Below are positions 51,046-58,337 of a DNA stretch of 64,000 bases, one piece after another. The stretch spans positions 806,001 through 870,000 of the forward strand of contig CP069418.1 of NCBI GenBank assembly GCA_017569305.1, written 5' to 3'. Made by a program: the position numbers and the translations under genes. The notes under the pieces are model-generated. The model worked only from the letters and a program-made list of their open reading frames with translations, was not told the DNA's origin and did not search any database. This DNA is from Clostridiales bacterium FE2011 (GTDB lineage Bacteria > Bacillota > Clostridia > Christensenellales > Aristaeellaceae). The first letter of the stretch is position 1. Each line of letters starts with the position of its first letter.

Positions 51046-52140
51046 ATGAAGAATACCTTTGGCACTTCCCTCACCGTCACACTGTTCGGTGAAAGCCACG
51101 GAGCCGAAATCGGCGCGGTCATCGACGGCCTTGCGCCCGGCATCCCGGTGGATGAGGAATTTATCGCTTCCCAGCTGACTCTTCGCCGTCCTGCCGGCCG
51201 TATTTCCACTGCCCGGCAGGAAGCCGATCCCTTCCGGATTGTCAGCGGCGTTTTTGAAGGCCGTACCACCGGTACCCCGATAGCAATCCTGATTCCCAAT
51301 GCGGACACCCGCAGCGGAGATTATCAGCGCGGCCCGGCCCGGCCCGGGCATGCGGATCTCACAGCCTATGCCAAGTATCATGGCTATGAAGACTACCGTG
51401 GCGGCGGCCATTTCAGCGGCCGGATCACAGCCGCGCTGGTGGCCGCCGGCGCTGTTGTGATTGCTGCCCTGCGGCGCAAAGGAATTGTGATCGGCACCCA
51501 TGTTGCCCGCTGTGCCGGCATTGATGATGCTCCCTTCACGGATCTGTCCGTGGATCTGCCCCGGCTGAACAGCCTGTCCTTTGCCGTTCTGGATGAAGCA
51601 AAAGGCCAGGCCATGCGTGAAGCGGTTGAAAATGCTGCTGCCCGGTGTGACAGCGTGGGCGGCATTCTGGAAACCGCCGTTACCGGTCTGCCGGCAGGCG
51701 TCGGTGAACCCTGGTTCGACACGGTCGAAAGCGTCCTTTCCCATGCGCTCTTCTCCGTCCCCGCTGTCAAGGGCGTTGAATTCGGATCCGGGTTTGCCTT
51801 TGCGGATATGACCGGCAGTCAGGCAAACGATCCCATCCGGATGAAGGACGGCAGGCCAGTGACCACAACCAACAATAACGGCGGTGTGAACGGCGGCATC
51901 ACCAACGGCATGCCGGTAATCTTCCGCTGTGCCGTTAAGCCCACCCCCTCCATTGCGCAGGAGCAGCAAACCGTCAACCCCGGCACCGGTAAAGAAACTG
52001 CCCTGGTCATCAGCGGCCGTCATGATCCGGCCATTGTTCACCGTGCCCGGGTGGTTGTGGACAGCGTCACTGCCCTCGTCCTCTGCGACCTGCTGGCTCT
52101 CCGCTACGGCACCGACTGGCTGGCCTCTTCAAACGACTGA
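51046..52140 (+). CDS. aroC: Chorismate synthase
   Basis: 364 residues from the ATG 6 bp after GGGAG; an upstream ATG at 51034 is less likely. FMN-dependent enzyme making chorismate from EPSP. Signatures: LFGESHGAEIGAVIDGL at residue 12, GRTTGTPIAILIPN, ARPGHADLTAYAKY, YRGGGHFSGRITAALVAAGA, and NGGITNGMPVIFRCAVKPTPSI near 290. The pathway's last enzyme is encoded second in the operon. Confidence 0.97.
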   Translation: MKNTFGTSLTVTLFGESHGAEIGAVIDGLAPGIPVDEEFIASQLTLRRPAGRISTARQEADPFRIVSGVFEGRTTGTPIAILIPNADTRSGDYQRGPARPGHADLTAYAKYHGYEDYRGGGHFSGRITAALVAAGAVVIAALRRKGIVIGTHVARCAGIDDAPFTDLSVDLPRLNSLSFAVLDEAKGQAMREAVENAAARCDSVGGILETAVTGLPAGVGEPWFDTVESVLSHALFSVPAVKGVEFGSGFAFADMTGSQANDPIRMKDGRPVTTTNNNGGVNGGITNGMPVIFRCAVKPTPSIAQEQQTVNPGTGKETALVISGRHDPAIVHRARVVVDSVTALVLCDLLALRYGTDWLASSND

Positions 52141-52207
52141 ACACTGCAGAAAGGTTTCAGCATAAATGCTGAGCATCTGTCAAAAGCCTGACAGCATTCT
52201 CATCATT

Positions 52208-52228
52208 GTGCATTATGCATTATGCATT
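52208..52228. repeat. Heptamer repeat in the aroC-aroEK gap
   Basis: GCATTAT units in tandem (GTGCATTATGCATTATGCATT) directly before and into the start of aroE-aroK. Similar ATT-CAT arrays occur in two other gaps of this operon. No Shine-Dalgarno sequence is visible for the following gene. Confidence 0.6.
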
Positions 52229-53463
52229 CTGAATTGATTTACGGCTGCATCGGCGAACACCTGCCCCACAGTTTTTCCCGGGAGATCCACGGGGAAATCG
52301 GCAGCTATGCCTATGAACTGAAGGAACTGACCCCGGAAGAGCTTCCCGGCTTCATGACCTCCCGGGGATTTATGGGAATCAACGTGACAATTCCTTACAA
52401 GCAGGCAGTCATCCCCTTCCTGGATGAAATCGACGAAACCGCCCGTGCCATCGGCGCGGTCAACACCGTCGTCAACCGGGATGGAAAACTGTATGGCTAT
52501 AACACGGATCTGTACGGCCTGACCCGGCTGATCCGCCGCATTGGTCTGGATCTGTCCGGAAAAAAAGTGCTGGTGCTTGGCACCGGCGGCACTTCCCGTA
52601 CCGCATCCTACGCAGCGGAAAAGCTTGGCGCCCGGGTGGTATACCGGGTCAGCCGGACTTCCCGGGAAGGCAGCCTCTCCTATGAGGATGTCCTGCGGGA
52701 TCATACGGATGCGCAAATCATCCTGAACACCACTCCCTGCGGCATGTTTCCCAGGCCGGCGGAGCAGCCCCTTTCACTGGAATCCTTTACCCGTCTCGAA
52801 GGCGTGGCGGATGCAATCTACAATCCCCTGCGCAGCCGTCTGGTGCTGGATGCCCGTTTCCGCGGCATCCCCGCGGAAGGCGGCCTGTATATGCTGGTCG
52901 CCCAGGCCGTGCGGGCTTCTGAACTGTTCCTGAATATGTCATATCCGGATGACCTGACAGATCAGATTTATGACCGGATCCTTCGCCGGAAGGAAAACCT
53001 GGTTCTCATCGGTATGCCCGGGAGCGGCAAATCTGCCGTCGGTAAAATCCTGACGAAAACCACTGGCAAACCGCTGGCCGATACTGACCAGCTCATTGTG
53101 GAAAAGGCCGGAAAGTCCATTCCGGAGATCTTCCGGGAAGACGGCGAACCCGCCTTCCGTGATCTGGAAAGCGAAATCATCCGCGAGCTCTCCCTTCAGG
53201 GCGGACAGGTTATTTCCACCGGCGGCGGGGCTGTGCTCCGTCCGGAAAACGTCACCCTGCTTCGGCAGAACGGCCGTCTTTTCTGGCTGGACAGGGCTCC
53301 GGACAGCCTGGTTCCGACAGACGATCGTCCGCTGGCGGATACGGCTGCTAAAATGAAGCAGCTCTATCAGGAACGGGAACCCGTCTACCGTGCTTCCGCC
53401 GATATGATTATTCCCGTTTTCGGCACACCCGAAGACACCGCTTCCCTTATCCTTCAGCAGTAA
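52222..53463 (+). CDS. aroE: Bifunctional shikimate dehydrogenase / shikimate kinase
   Basis: 413 residues. The AroE domain (about 1-255) has YGCIGEHLPHSFSREIH, GINVTIPYKQAVIP with the catalytic Lys (near 58), GAVNTVV, the NADPH loop VLVLGTGGTSRTASYAA (near 115) and NTTPCGMFP. The AroK domain (about 257-413) has the P-loop IGMPGSGKSAVGK (near 266), shikimate-binding DTDQLIVEKAGKSIPEIFREDGEPAFRDLESE and TGGGAVL. One protein thus reduces 3-dehydroshikimate and phosphorylates shikimate. No linker is obvious. There is no clear ribosome binding site; a TTG at 52234 is an alternative start. Confidence 0.95.
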   Translation: MHSELIYGCIGEHLPHSFSREIHGEIGSYAYELKELTPEELPGFMTSRGFMGINVTIPYKQAVIPFLDEIDETARAIGAVNTVVNRDGKLYGYNTDLYGLTRLIRRIGLDLSGKKVLVLGTGGTSRTASYAAEKLGARVVYRVSRTSREGSLSYEDVLRDHTDAQIILNTTPCGMFPRPAEQPLSLESFTRLEGVADAIYNPLRSRLVLDARFRGIPAEGGLYMLVAQAVRASELFLNMSYPDDLTDQIYDRILRRKENLVLIGMPGSGKSAVGKILTKTTGKPLADTDQLIVEKAGKSIPEIFREDGEPAFRDLESEIIRELSLQGGQVISTGGGAVLRPENVTLLRQNGRLFWLDRAPDSLVPTDDRPLADTAAKMKQLYQEREPVYRASADMIIPVFGTPEDTASLILQQ

Positions 53464-53478
53464 TCCGGAACATATAAT

Positions 53479-53511
53479 TGTTCATTGTTCATTATTCATT
53501 GTTAATTGTTT
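53479..53511. repeat. ATTGTTCATT-type repeat in the aroEK-aroQ gap
   Basis: AATTGTTCATTGTTCATTATTCATTGTTAATTGTT-like array: the ATTRTTC unit repeats four times in 33 bp. It is the same kind of element as at 52208 and 55165. Confidence 0.6.
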
Positions 53512-53525
53512 AGGCAGGTGCTTTC

Positions 53526-53957
53526 ATGAACATTCTTGTTATTAACGGACCAAACCTTAACATGCTGGGCATCCGTGAACCGGAGATCTACGGCAAAGCC
53601 ACCTATGCGGATCTTTGCCGTCTCATTGAGGAACATGCCGCTCAGCTGGGGATTGATGTCACCCTGTACCAGTCCAATCATGAAGGGGATCTGGTGGATG
53701 CCATCCAGCAGGCGTACGGCAAAGCCGACGGCATTGTGATCAATCCCGGTGCCTATACCCATACCAGCATCGCCATTCTGGACGCGCTGAAGGCAGTGGC
53801 TCTTCCCGCGGTGGAAGTCCACATCTCCGATCCGGATACCCGTGATGAATTCCGGAAAATCAGCTATGTCCGTGCCGCCTGCGCGAAGACCATCAAAGGC
53901 CATGGTTTCAATGGCTATCTGGAAGCCATGGATTATCTCACAGGAGTTGACCAATGA
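53526..53957 (+). CDS. aroQ: 3-dehydroquinate dehydratase, type II
   Basis: 143 residues, the dodecameric type II class. Motifs: NGPNLNMLGIREPEIYG (near 6, with the catalytic Tyr in the flexible loop), YQSNHEGDLVDAIQ (near 57), NPGAYTHTSIAILDAL (near 76) and VEVHISDP (near 103, with the catalytic His). It dehydrates 3-dehydroquinate to 3-dehydroshikimate. Its stop overlaps the aroA start by 4 bp (ATGA). Confidence 0.97.
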   Translation: MNILVINGPNLNMLGIREPEIYGKATYADLCRLIEEHAAQLGIDVTLYQSNHEGDLVDAIQQAYGKADGIVINPGAYTHTSIAILDALKAVALPAVEVHISDPDTRDEFRKISYVRAACAKTIKGHGFNGYLEAMDYLTGVDQ

Positions 53958-55162
53958 GAGCAATCATTCAACCCGGCACAGCCCGGGGCTCTGTGGCGGC
54001 ACCGCCTTCCAAATCCATGGCTCACCGCCTGCTGATCTGTGCCGCCCTGGCAGAAGGAGAAAGCACAGTGCGGGGCGTGGATCCCAGCCAGGATATTCTC
54101 GCCACGGCGGACTGCCTGACCGCGTTGGGGGCTTCCCTCTCCTGGGAGGGGAATACCGTCCACGTCCGGGGCTGCGATCCCCGGAAGGCTGTTTCCGCGA
54201 CACTTTGCTGCCGGGAATCCGGCAGCACCCTGCGTTTTATGATTCCCCTGTGTCTCCTTTCCGGTCAGCCCATGCGGCTGGAAGGCAGCGAAACGCTTCT
54301 GTCCCGGCCGCTTTCTGTCTATGAAGACCTGTGCAGGGAGCAGGGGCTCCGCCTGGAGCACAGCAAAGACGGACTCCTGGTACAAGGCCGCCTGACCGCC
54401 GGAGAGTATACCGTTTCCGGAAGCATCTCCAGCCAGTTCATTTCCGGCCTGCTTTTTGCCCTGCCCCTGCTTCCCGGTAACAGCAGGATCCGGCTCCTGC
54501 CTCCCGTGGAAAGCCGCTCCTATCTGTCCCTCACCCTGCAGGCCTTGCAGGATGCGGGTGTACAGGTATCCTGGGCGGATGAGTTCACCCTGGATATCGC
54601 CGGCAGCGCCGCTTTCCGTACCCAGGATACAGTTGTGGAGGGTGACTACTCCAACGCCGCTTTCTTTGAAGCCTTCAATTATGCCGGCGGGGATGTGACG
54701 GTGACCGGTCTCCGGGCGGACAGCCTGCAGGGAGACCGGGTATACCGGGATTATTTCAACGCTCTGGCCAAAGGATCCGCGGAGCTGGACCTGACCGACT
54801 GTCCGGATCTGGCGCCTGTGCTCTTTGTCACTGCCGCCCTTTGTCATGGTGCTGTTTTCACCGGCACACGCCGTCTTCGCTTCAAGGAAAGCGACCGTGG
54901 CGCTGTCATGGCGGAGGAAATGGCCAAATTCGGAATCTTCCTGGATATGGAGGAAAACCGGATCACCGTTCCGGCGGATACTTTCCACGCTCCGGCCGAA
55001 TCGCTTGACAGCCATAATGATCACCGGATTGCCATGGCGTTGTCCCTGCTCTGCAGCCGCACCGGCGGGGAAATCCATTGCGCCGAAGCCGTCCGCAAGA
55101 GCTTCCCCGACTACTGGGACCGTCTCCGCTCCCTTGGTCTGAATATCACCCTTATGGATTAA
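53954..55162 (+). CDS. aroA: 3-phosphoshikimate 1-carboxyvinyltransferase (EPSP synthase)
   Basis: 402 residues, somewhat shorter than the usual 425-430. It condenses shikimate 3-phosphate with PEP. Motifs: PPSKSMAHRLLICAALAEGES (near 15-35), CCRESGSTLRFMIPL (near 90), GDYSNAAFFEAF, LRFKESDRGAVMAEEMAKFG (near 310) and DSHNDHRIAMALSLLC (near 353). Translationally coupled to aroQ. Confidence 0.97.
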   Translation: MRAIIQPGTARGSVAAPPSKSMAHRLLICAALAEGESTVRGVDPSQDILATADCLTALGASLSWEGNTVHVRGCDPRKAVSATLCCRESGSTLRFMIPLCLLSGQPMRLEGSETLLSRPLSVYEDLCREQGLRLEHSKDGLLVQGRLTAGEYTVSGSISSQFISGLLFALPLLPGNSRIRLLPPVESRSYLSLTLQALQDAGVQVSWADEFTLDIAGSAAFRTQDTVVEGDYSNAAFFEAFNYAGGDVTVTGLRADSLQGDRVYRDYFNALAKGSAELDLTDCPDLAPVLFVTAALCHGAVFTGTRRLRFKESDRGAVMAEEMAKFGIFLDMEENRITVPADTFHAPAESLDSHNDHRIAMALSLLCSRTGGEIHCAEAVRKSFPDYWDRLRSLGLNITLMD

Positions 55163-55164
55163 CC

Positions 55165-55203
55165 ATTATTTTTTCATTCTTCATTCTTCATTTTTCATTT
55201 ATT
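55165..55203. repeat. TTCATTC-type repeat in the aroA-thioesterase gap
   Basis: Runs of TTTTTCATTCTTCATTC and TTTTTCATTTATTC: TTCATT occurs four times in about 35 bp, just before the GGAGG of the next gene. Confidence 0.55.
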
Positions 55204-55215
55204 CCGGAGGATTCT

Positions 55216-55614
55216 ATGTCAGTTTTCCACTCCTTACAGGAGGCTCGTGACTTCTTCAGCAAAGATCTTTTTGCCACATCCAATAACATGACCCTGGACG
55301 CCCTCACGGAAGACGGCGCTGTCTGCGGCATGGAGATCACCGAGCGGCACATGAACGCCGCAGGCGGCCTCATGGGCGGTGCGATTCTTGCCCTGGCAGA
55401 TTTCACCTTTGCCGCCGCGTCCAACAATGCCCATCGTCCCACGGTTGCCCAGCAGGTCAGTCTGAATTTCCTCAATGCCAGCAAGGGAAAACACCTGACT
55501 TCCACCGCCGCATGCCTGAAGAACGGCCGCACTTCCTGCGTCTATGTCATCAGCATAAAAGATGACCTGGGCAAGGATATTGCCCAGGCCACATTTACAG
55601 GCTTTAAGCTCTGA
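55216..55614 (+). CDS. PaaI-type hotdog-fold thioesterase
   Basis: 132 residues from the ATG after CCGGAGGATTCT; the longer open frame upstream overlaps aroA and is not coding. Hotdog fold with the active-site region RHMNAAGGLMGGAILALADFTFAAASNN (near 38-65) and NFLNASKGKHLTSTAACLKNGRTSCVY. It hydrolyses acyl-CoA thioesters, and aromatic acyl-CoAs are usual for PaaI members. It is the last gene of the shikimate operon and convergent with the ECF gene 2 bp away. Confidence 0.88.
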   Translation: MSVFHSLQEARDFFSKDLFATSNNMTLDALTEDGAVCGMEITERHMNAAGGLMGGAILALADFTFAAASNNAHRPTVAQQVSLNFLNASKGKHLTSTAACLKNGRTSCVYVISIKDDLGKDIAQATFTGFKL

Positions 55615-55616
55615 GA

Positions 55617-56222
55617 TTATTTGATCGTTTCCAGCTGCTTCAGGATGCCGCCGGCTTTCAGTGCCGGACGGACCGCATGGAAGAAGATCGGAGCCGTCAC
55701 CACCGCAAAGGCTGCATTAATCAGCGAAGGAATCAGTTTGGCCACCATAATGCCTGGAATTGTATCCACCGGCACCGGTTCCACATACAGTTTGAACAGC
55801 CAGGTCTTCAGCATATACAGCGCCACATAGGTCAGCGCGCCCAGCACGCAGGAAATGATGAGCGGAAGGAGATTTTCCTTCCAGCTTTTTTCTTCTTTCT
55901 TCAGCACCCATTTCTGATAAAGGATGCCCGTCACCCAGGCCATGGCAAACTTGCTGACAAAGGTGATCAGTGCGTCAAAAAAGCTGTATCCTCCCAGCAG
56001 CACGTCATAGATTGCGGAACCCAGTCCGGCCGCCGTACCGCCCCACACTGGTCCAAGCAGCAGGCCGCTCAGCAGGCACATGGAGTTTGCAAAATGGACC
56101 TTGCTCTGGCCCAGGGGAATCCGGAATGTGGTAATCACGCAGATAATGGCGGCCATTACACCGGCAAAAACGATCCGGGTGATCAGCGCGTTGCTGTTTT
56201 TTTCGCCTGCTGTATTGCTCAT
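55617..56222 (-). CDS. ECF transporter S component, substrate unknown
   Basis: 201 residues from the ATG after AAAGGGGTTCTTATC. About five to six hydrophobic helices with the common S-component layout: VFAGVMAAIICVITTFRIPLGQSKVHFANSMCLLSGLLLGPVWGG at the first two helices and LGSAIYDVLLGGYSFFDALITFVSKFAMAWVTG in the middle. It should bind a vitamin-like solute and work with a shared EcfAA'T module. It is divergent from a MocR-type regulator across a shared promoter region. By that context a B6 vitamer is one guess, but the sequence does not show it. Confidence 0.82.
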   Translation of the reverse strand: MSNTAGEKNSNALITRIVFAGVMAAIICVITTFRIPLGQSKVHFANSMCLLSGLLLGPVWGGTAAGLGSAIYDVLLGGYSFFDALITFVSKFAMAWVTGILYQKWVLKKEEKSWKENLLPLIISCVLGALTYVALYMLKTWLFKLYVEPVPVDTIPGIMVAKLIPSLINAAFAVVTAPIFFHAVRPALKAGGILKQLETIK

Positions 56223-56244
56223 GATAAGAACCCCTTTCAGAACC

Positions 56245-56278
56245 CTTGACTTTGGATGCAAAGGAGTATATGCTTTGC
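56245..56278. promoter_or_regulatory. Divergent promoter region with palindrome
   Basis: On the plus strand TTGACT (56245-56250) and TATGCT lie 17 bp apart. On the minus strand TATACT, with TTTTCA 17 bp upstream, faces the ECF gene. GCAAAG-N9-CTTTGC (56258-56278) overlaps both -10 regions and is a candidate operator for the adjacent MocR protein. Confidence 0.5.
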
Positions 56279-56324
56279 TTGGCCATATGAAAAGTGCCAG
56301 AAATGGAGAATTTTATAAGACCAG

Positions 56325-57395
56325 ATGAGTGTGAAAAAGCCAGCTTACCTGACCCTGTATGAGTCTCTTCGGGAGGAGATTATTTCAGGCATCCGCCCTT
56401 TCGGCAGCCGTCTGCCTTCCCGCCGCATCCTCGCCCGGGATCGGGGCGTCAGCGCCATCACCGCAGAGCACAGCATTGAGCTCCTGTGCGAGGAAGGATA
56501 TGCTGAATCCCGTCCCCGCAGCGGCTGCTATGTCATTTACCGGGAAACAGACGGATTCACCCTTCCTTCAGTCCGCCAGGAACACCGGATTTCTGCCGTG
56601 CCTCCCGCGCCGGACCGGGATACCTTTCCCTTTCCCGCGCTGGCCCGGGTCATGCGCCGGGTGCTGACCGAGTACGGTGAGGAAATCATGGTCCGTTCTC
56701 CCAATGCCGGCTGTCCCATCCTGCGGGAAGCTTTATGCAGTTATCTTGCCCGAAACCGGGGAATCCGCGTACAGCCGGACCAGATTATCATCGGTGCCGG
56801 AGCGGAATACCTTTACGGTCTTGCGGTGGAACTGCTGGGCAGCGACAGGATCTTTGGTATCGAAGCACCGTCCTATCAGAAGATCGAACAGGTTTACCGC
56901 TCCCGGAATGTGCAGGTAGACTTCTGCCCGCTGGGAAAAGACGGTATTCTCTCTGAAGCGCTTCAGTCCACAAAAGCCTCCGTGCTTCATATCACTCCCT
57001 TCCGGAGTTTCCCCAGCGGCGTTACCGCGACCGCTTCCAAGCGCCGGGAATACCTGCGCTGGGCGTCGGAACCGGATCGGTACATCGTGGAGGATGACTA
57101 TGAATCAGAGTTTTCCCTGCTTCGCAAGCCGGAGGAGACGCTTTTTGCAGGCACCACCCGCCAGAATGTCATCTATCTGAACACCTTCTCCCGCACTGTA
57201 TCTCCGTCTTTCCGTGTGGGATACATGGTACTCCCCCGAGCCTTGCTCCCGGTCTTTGAACTCCGTGTCGGCTTTTACAGCTGCACTGTCCCCACTTATG
57301 AGCAGTATGTACTGGCGGAGCTGATCAGCGGCGGAGACTTTGAACGGCATATCAACCGGATTCGCCGCGGCGAGCGCAAAGCCGCCGGAAACTGA
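56325..57395 (+). CDS. MocR-family regulator, truncated and lacking the PLP lysine
   Basis: 356 residues, against about 450-480 usual. A GntR winged helix (about 5-72: YLTLYESLREEIISGIRPFGSRLPSRR, GVSAITAEHSIELLCEEGYAESRPRSGCYV) is joined to an aminotransferase-like domain (about 100-345) with GAGAEYLYGLAVELLG, EDDYESEF and the region normally carrying the PLP lysine. That region reads NTFSRTVSPSFRVGYMVLP (near 287), so Lys is replaced by Arg. The frame stops soon after FERHINRIRRG, and a terminator follows 2 bp later. The missing C-terminal subdomain is therefore not hidden in another frame. It may still bind DNA and an effector. Confidence 0.85.
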   Translation: MSVKKPAYLTLYESLREEIISGIRPFGSRLPSRRILARDRGVSAITAEHSIELLCEEGYAESRPRSGCYVIYRETDGFTLPSVRQEHRISAVPPAPDRDTFPFPALARVMRRVLTEYGEEIMVRSPNAGCPILREALCSYLARNRGIRVQPDQIIIGAGAEYLYGLAVELLGSDRIFGIEAPSYQKIEQVYRSRNVQVDFCPLGKDGILSEALQSTKASVLHITPFRSFPSGVTATASKRREYLRWASEPDRYIVEDDYESEFSLLRKPEETLFAGTTRQNVIYLNTFSRTVSPSFRVGYMVLPRALLPVFELRVGFYSCTVPTYEQYVLAELISGGDFERHINRIRRGERKAAGN

Positions 57396-57396
57396 A

Positions 57397-57433
57397 AAGC
57401 GGGAACGGATTTCACTCCGTTCCCGCTTTCTTT
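57397..57433. terminator. Bidirectional terminator
   Basis: AAAGCGGGAACGGA / TCCGTTCCCGCTTT stem with a 6-nt loop between the convergent MocR and cystatin-like genes. Confidence 0.92.
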
Positions 57434-57443
57434 TCAACCGTTT

Positions 57444-57815
57444 TCACTCTTCCGCGCCGTAGGTACACAGGGCGCCCACGTCCAGCTCCGCAATATTCAG
57501 GATCGTCACATTTCCCTGCAGGTCTTCATACAGGTACACGATCGTATAATACGGTTCCGCACCCGGATACACAACCGTGGCCTGGCACAGGAAAGCATGG
57601 TTGGTTCCCGCCACCACCTGGGATCCCAGATAAGCGACCGGTGTATATCTGACGCCCACCAGTCCTTCAAGTCCCTTGTCAAACACCGCCTGCAGTTCCT
57701 CCGTTACAGCAGGATCCGCGGAGGGAGTCCAGCCGCCGGACAGAGGGCCGTCCTCCGCGGCAGCGATACTCATCAGCATCAGCAGGGCAGCCAGCACAGC
57801 AAAAAGCTTTTTCAT
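57444..57815 (-). CDS. Secreted stefin-like cystatin (predicted cysteine protease inhibitor)
   Basis: 123 residues with a signal peptide (about 1-20, ending SIAAA). The mature 100 residues match the layout of type 1 cystatins (stefins): an N-terminal Gly-Gly-Trp (LSGGWTPS), a helix (ADPAVTEELQAVFDKGLEGL), then the inhibitory loop QVVAGTNHAFLC (QxVxG motif near residue 65), and beta strands QATVVYPG, YTIVYLYEDLQGN and VTILNIAELD. QVVAGTN is the exact loop of animal stefins. It may block host, protist or self cysteine proteases outside the cell. The phylogenetic source cannot be judged here. Monocistronic. Confidence 0.8.
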   Translation of the reverse strand: MKKLFAVLAALLMLMSIAAAEDGPLSGGWTPSADPAVTEELQAVFDKGLEGLVGVRYTPVAYLGSQVVAGTNHAFLCQATVVYPGAEPYYTIVYLYEDLQGNVTILNIAELDVGALCTYGAEE

Positions 57816-57952
57816 GATCTTGTTTCCTTCCTTTCGGCCGTTTTTCCGGTCTCATCTATTGATACGCAAAAAAGAGTGTCGTGGGGGTCGTTCAAATGTT
57901 TTTCTCTCTTGTTTTATTGTATTTTTCTTTTGAAAAGAACGCAAGGATTAAA

Positions 57953-57981
57953 TTGACGATGGGTTTTCGGAACTATATAAT
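57953..57981 (+). promoter_or_regulatory. Promoter of the cobalamin riboswitch/btu operon
   Basis: TTGACG (57953-57958) and TATAAT (57976-57981), 17-bp spacing. The 57816-57952 stretch is AT-rich and holds no gene. Confidence 0.88.
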
Positions 57982-58000
57982 GGATGCGACAAATGAATAG

Positions 58001-58189
58001 CCGGTGTATCTGCGCAGCGATGCGCGGCGCCGCTTCTCAGGAAGCGCGTCATAGGAACACGGATGAGAGTTCCGGGCTATCCCAGTAACCGTGAAGCTGA
58101 CGAAAGCACGTTATGAAGCCACTGCGGCCCCAGGCCGCGGGAAGGTGTGCAAGTAGAATGAAGCCAAGCCGGGAGACTTGTTTACACCG
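58001..58189 (+). promoter_or_regulatory. Cobalamin (B12) riboswitch
   Basis: About 190-nt leader. P1 pairs CGGTGTA near 58003 with TACACCG near 58183. Conserved blocks include GAAGCCACTG, GGGAAGG, GAAGCCAAGCCGGGAGAC (the B12 box) at the 3' end. It should turn off btuFCD when cobalamin is plentiful. Confidence 0.93.
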
Positions 58190-58224
58190 TGAAAAAATCA
58201 TTCCCCTGGGGGTGGGATATGCTA

Positions 58225-58258
58225 TAAAACTTGCGGACAATCCGTCTGCGGGTTTTGT
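58225..58258 (+). terminator. Expression-platform hairpin of the cobalamin riboswitch
   Basis: AAACTTGCGGA / TCTGCGGGTTT pairing (with G-U pairs) followed by TTGTTGG, 35 nt after the aptamer. It is a plausible terminator, less certain than the aptamer. Confidence 0.5.
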
Positions 58259-58337
58259 TGGCGTGCCTCGGGGAGGGACGCTTTTCTTTTGCTTCCTCCC
58301 GCTGATTCATTTGATCAATGTTGAGGAGGAACTGAAA

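Noticed and set aside
53933..55078. Minus-strand 381-codon open frame opposite aroA
   Set aside because: Full overlap with aroA, no motif and no start signal.
57396..57443. Frameshifted remainder of the MocR gene
   Set aside because: The 48 bp after the stop form a terminator hairpin and the cystatin-like gene follows on the other strand, so no hidden C-terminal part exists.
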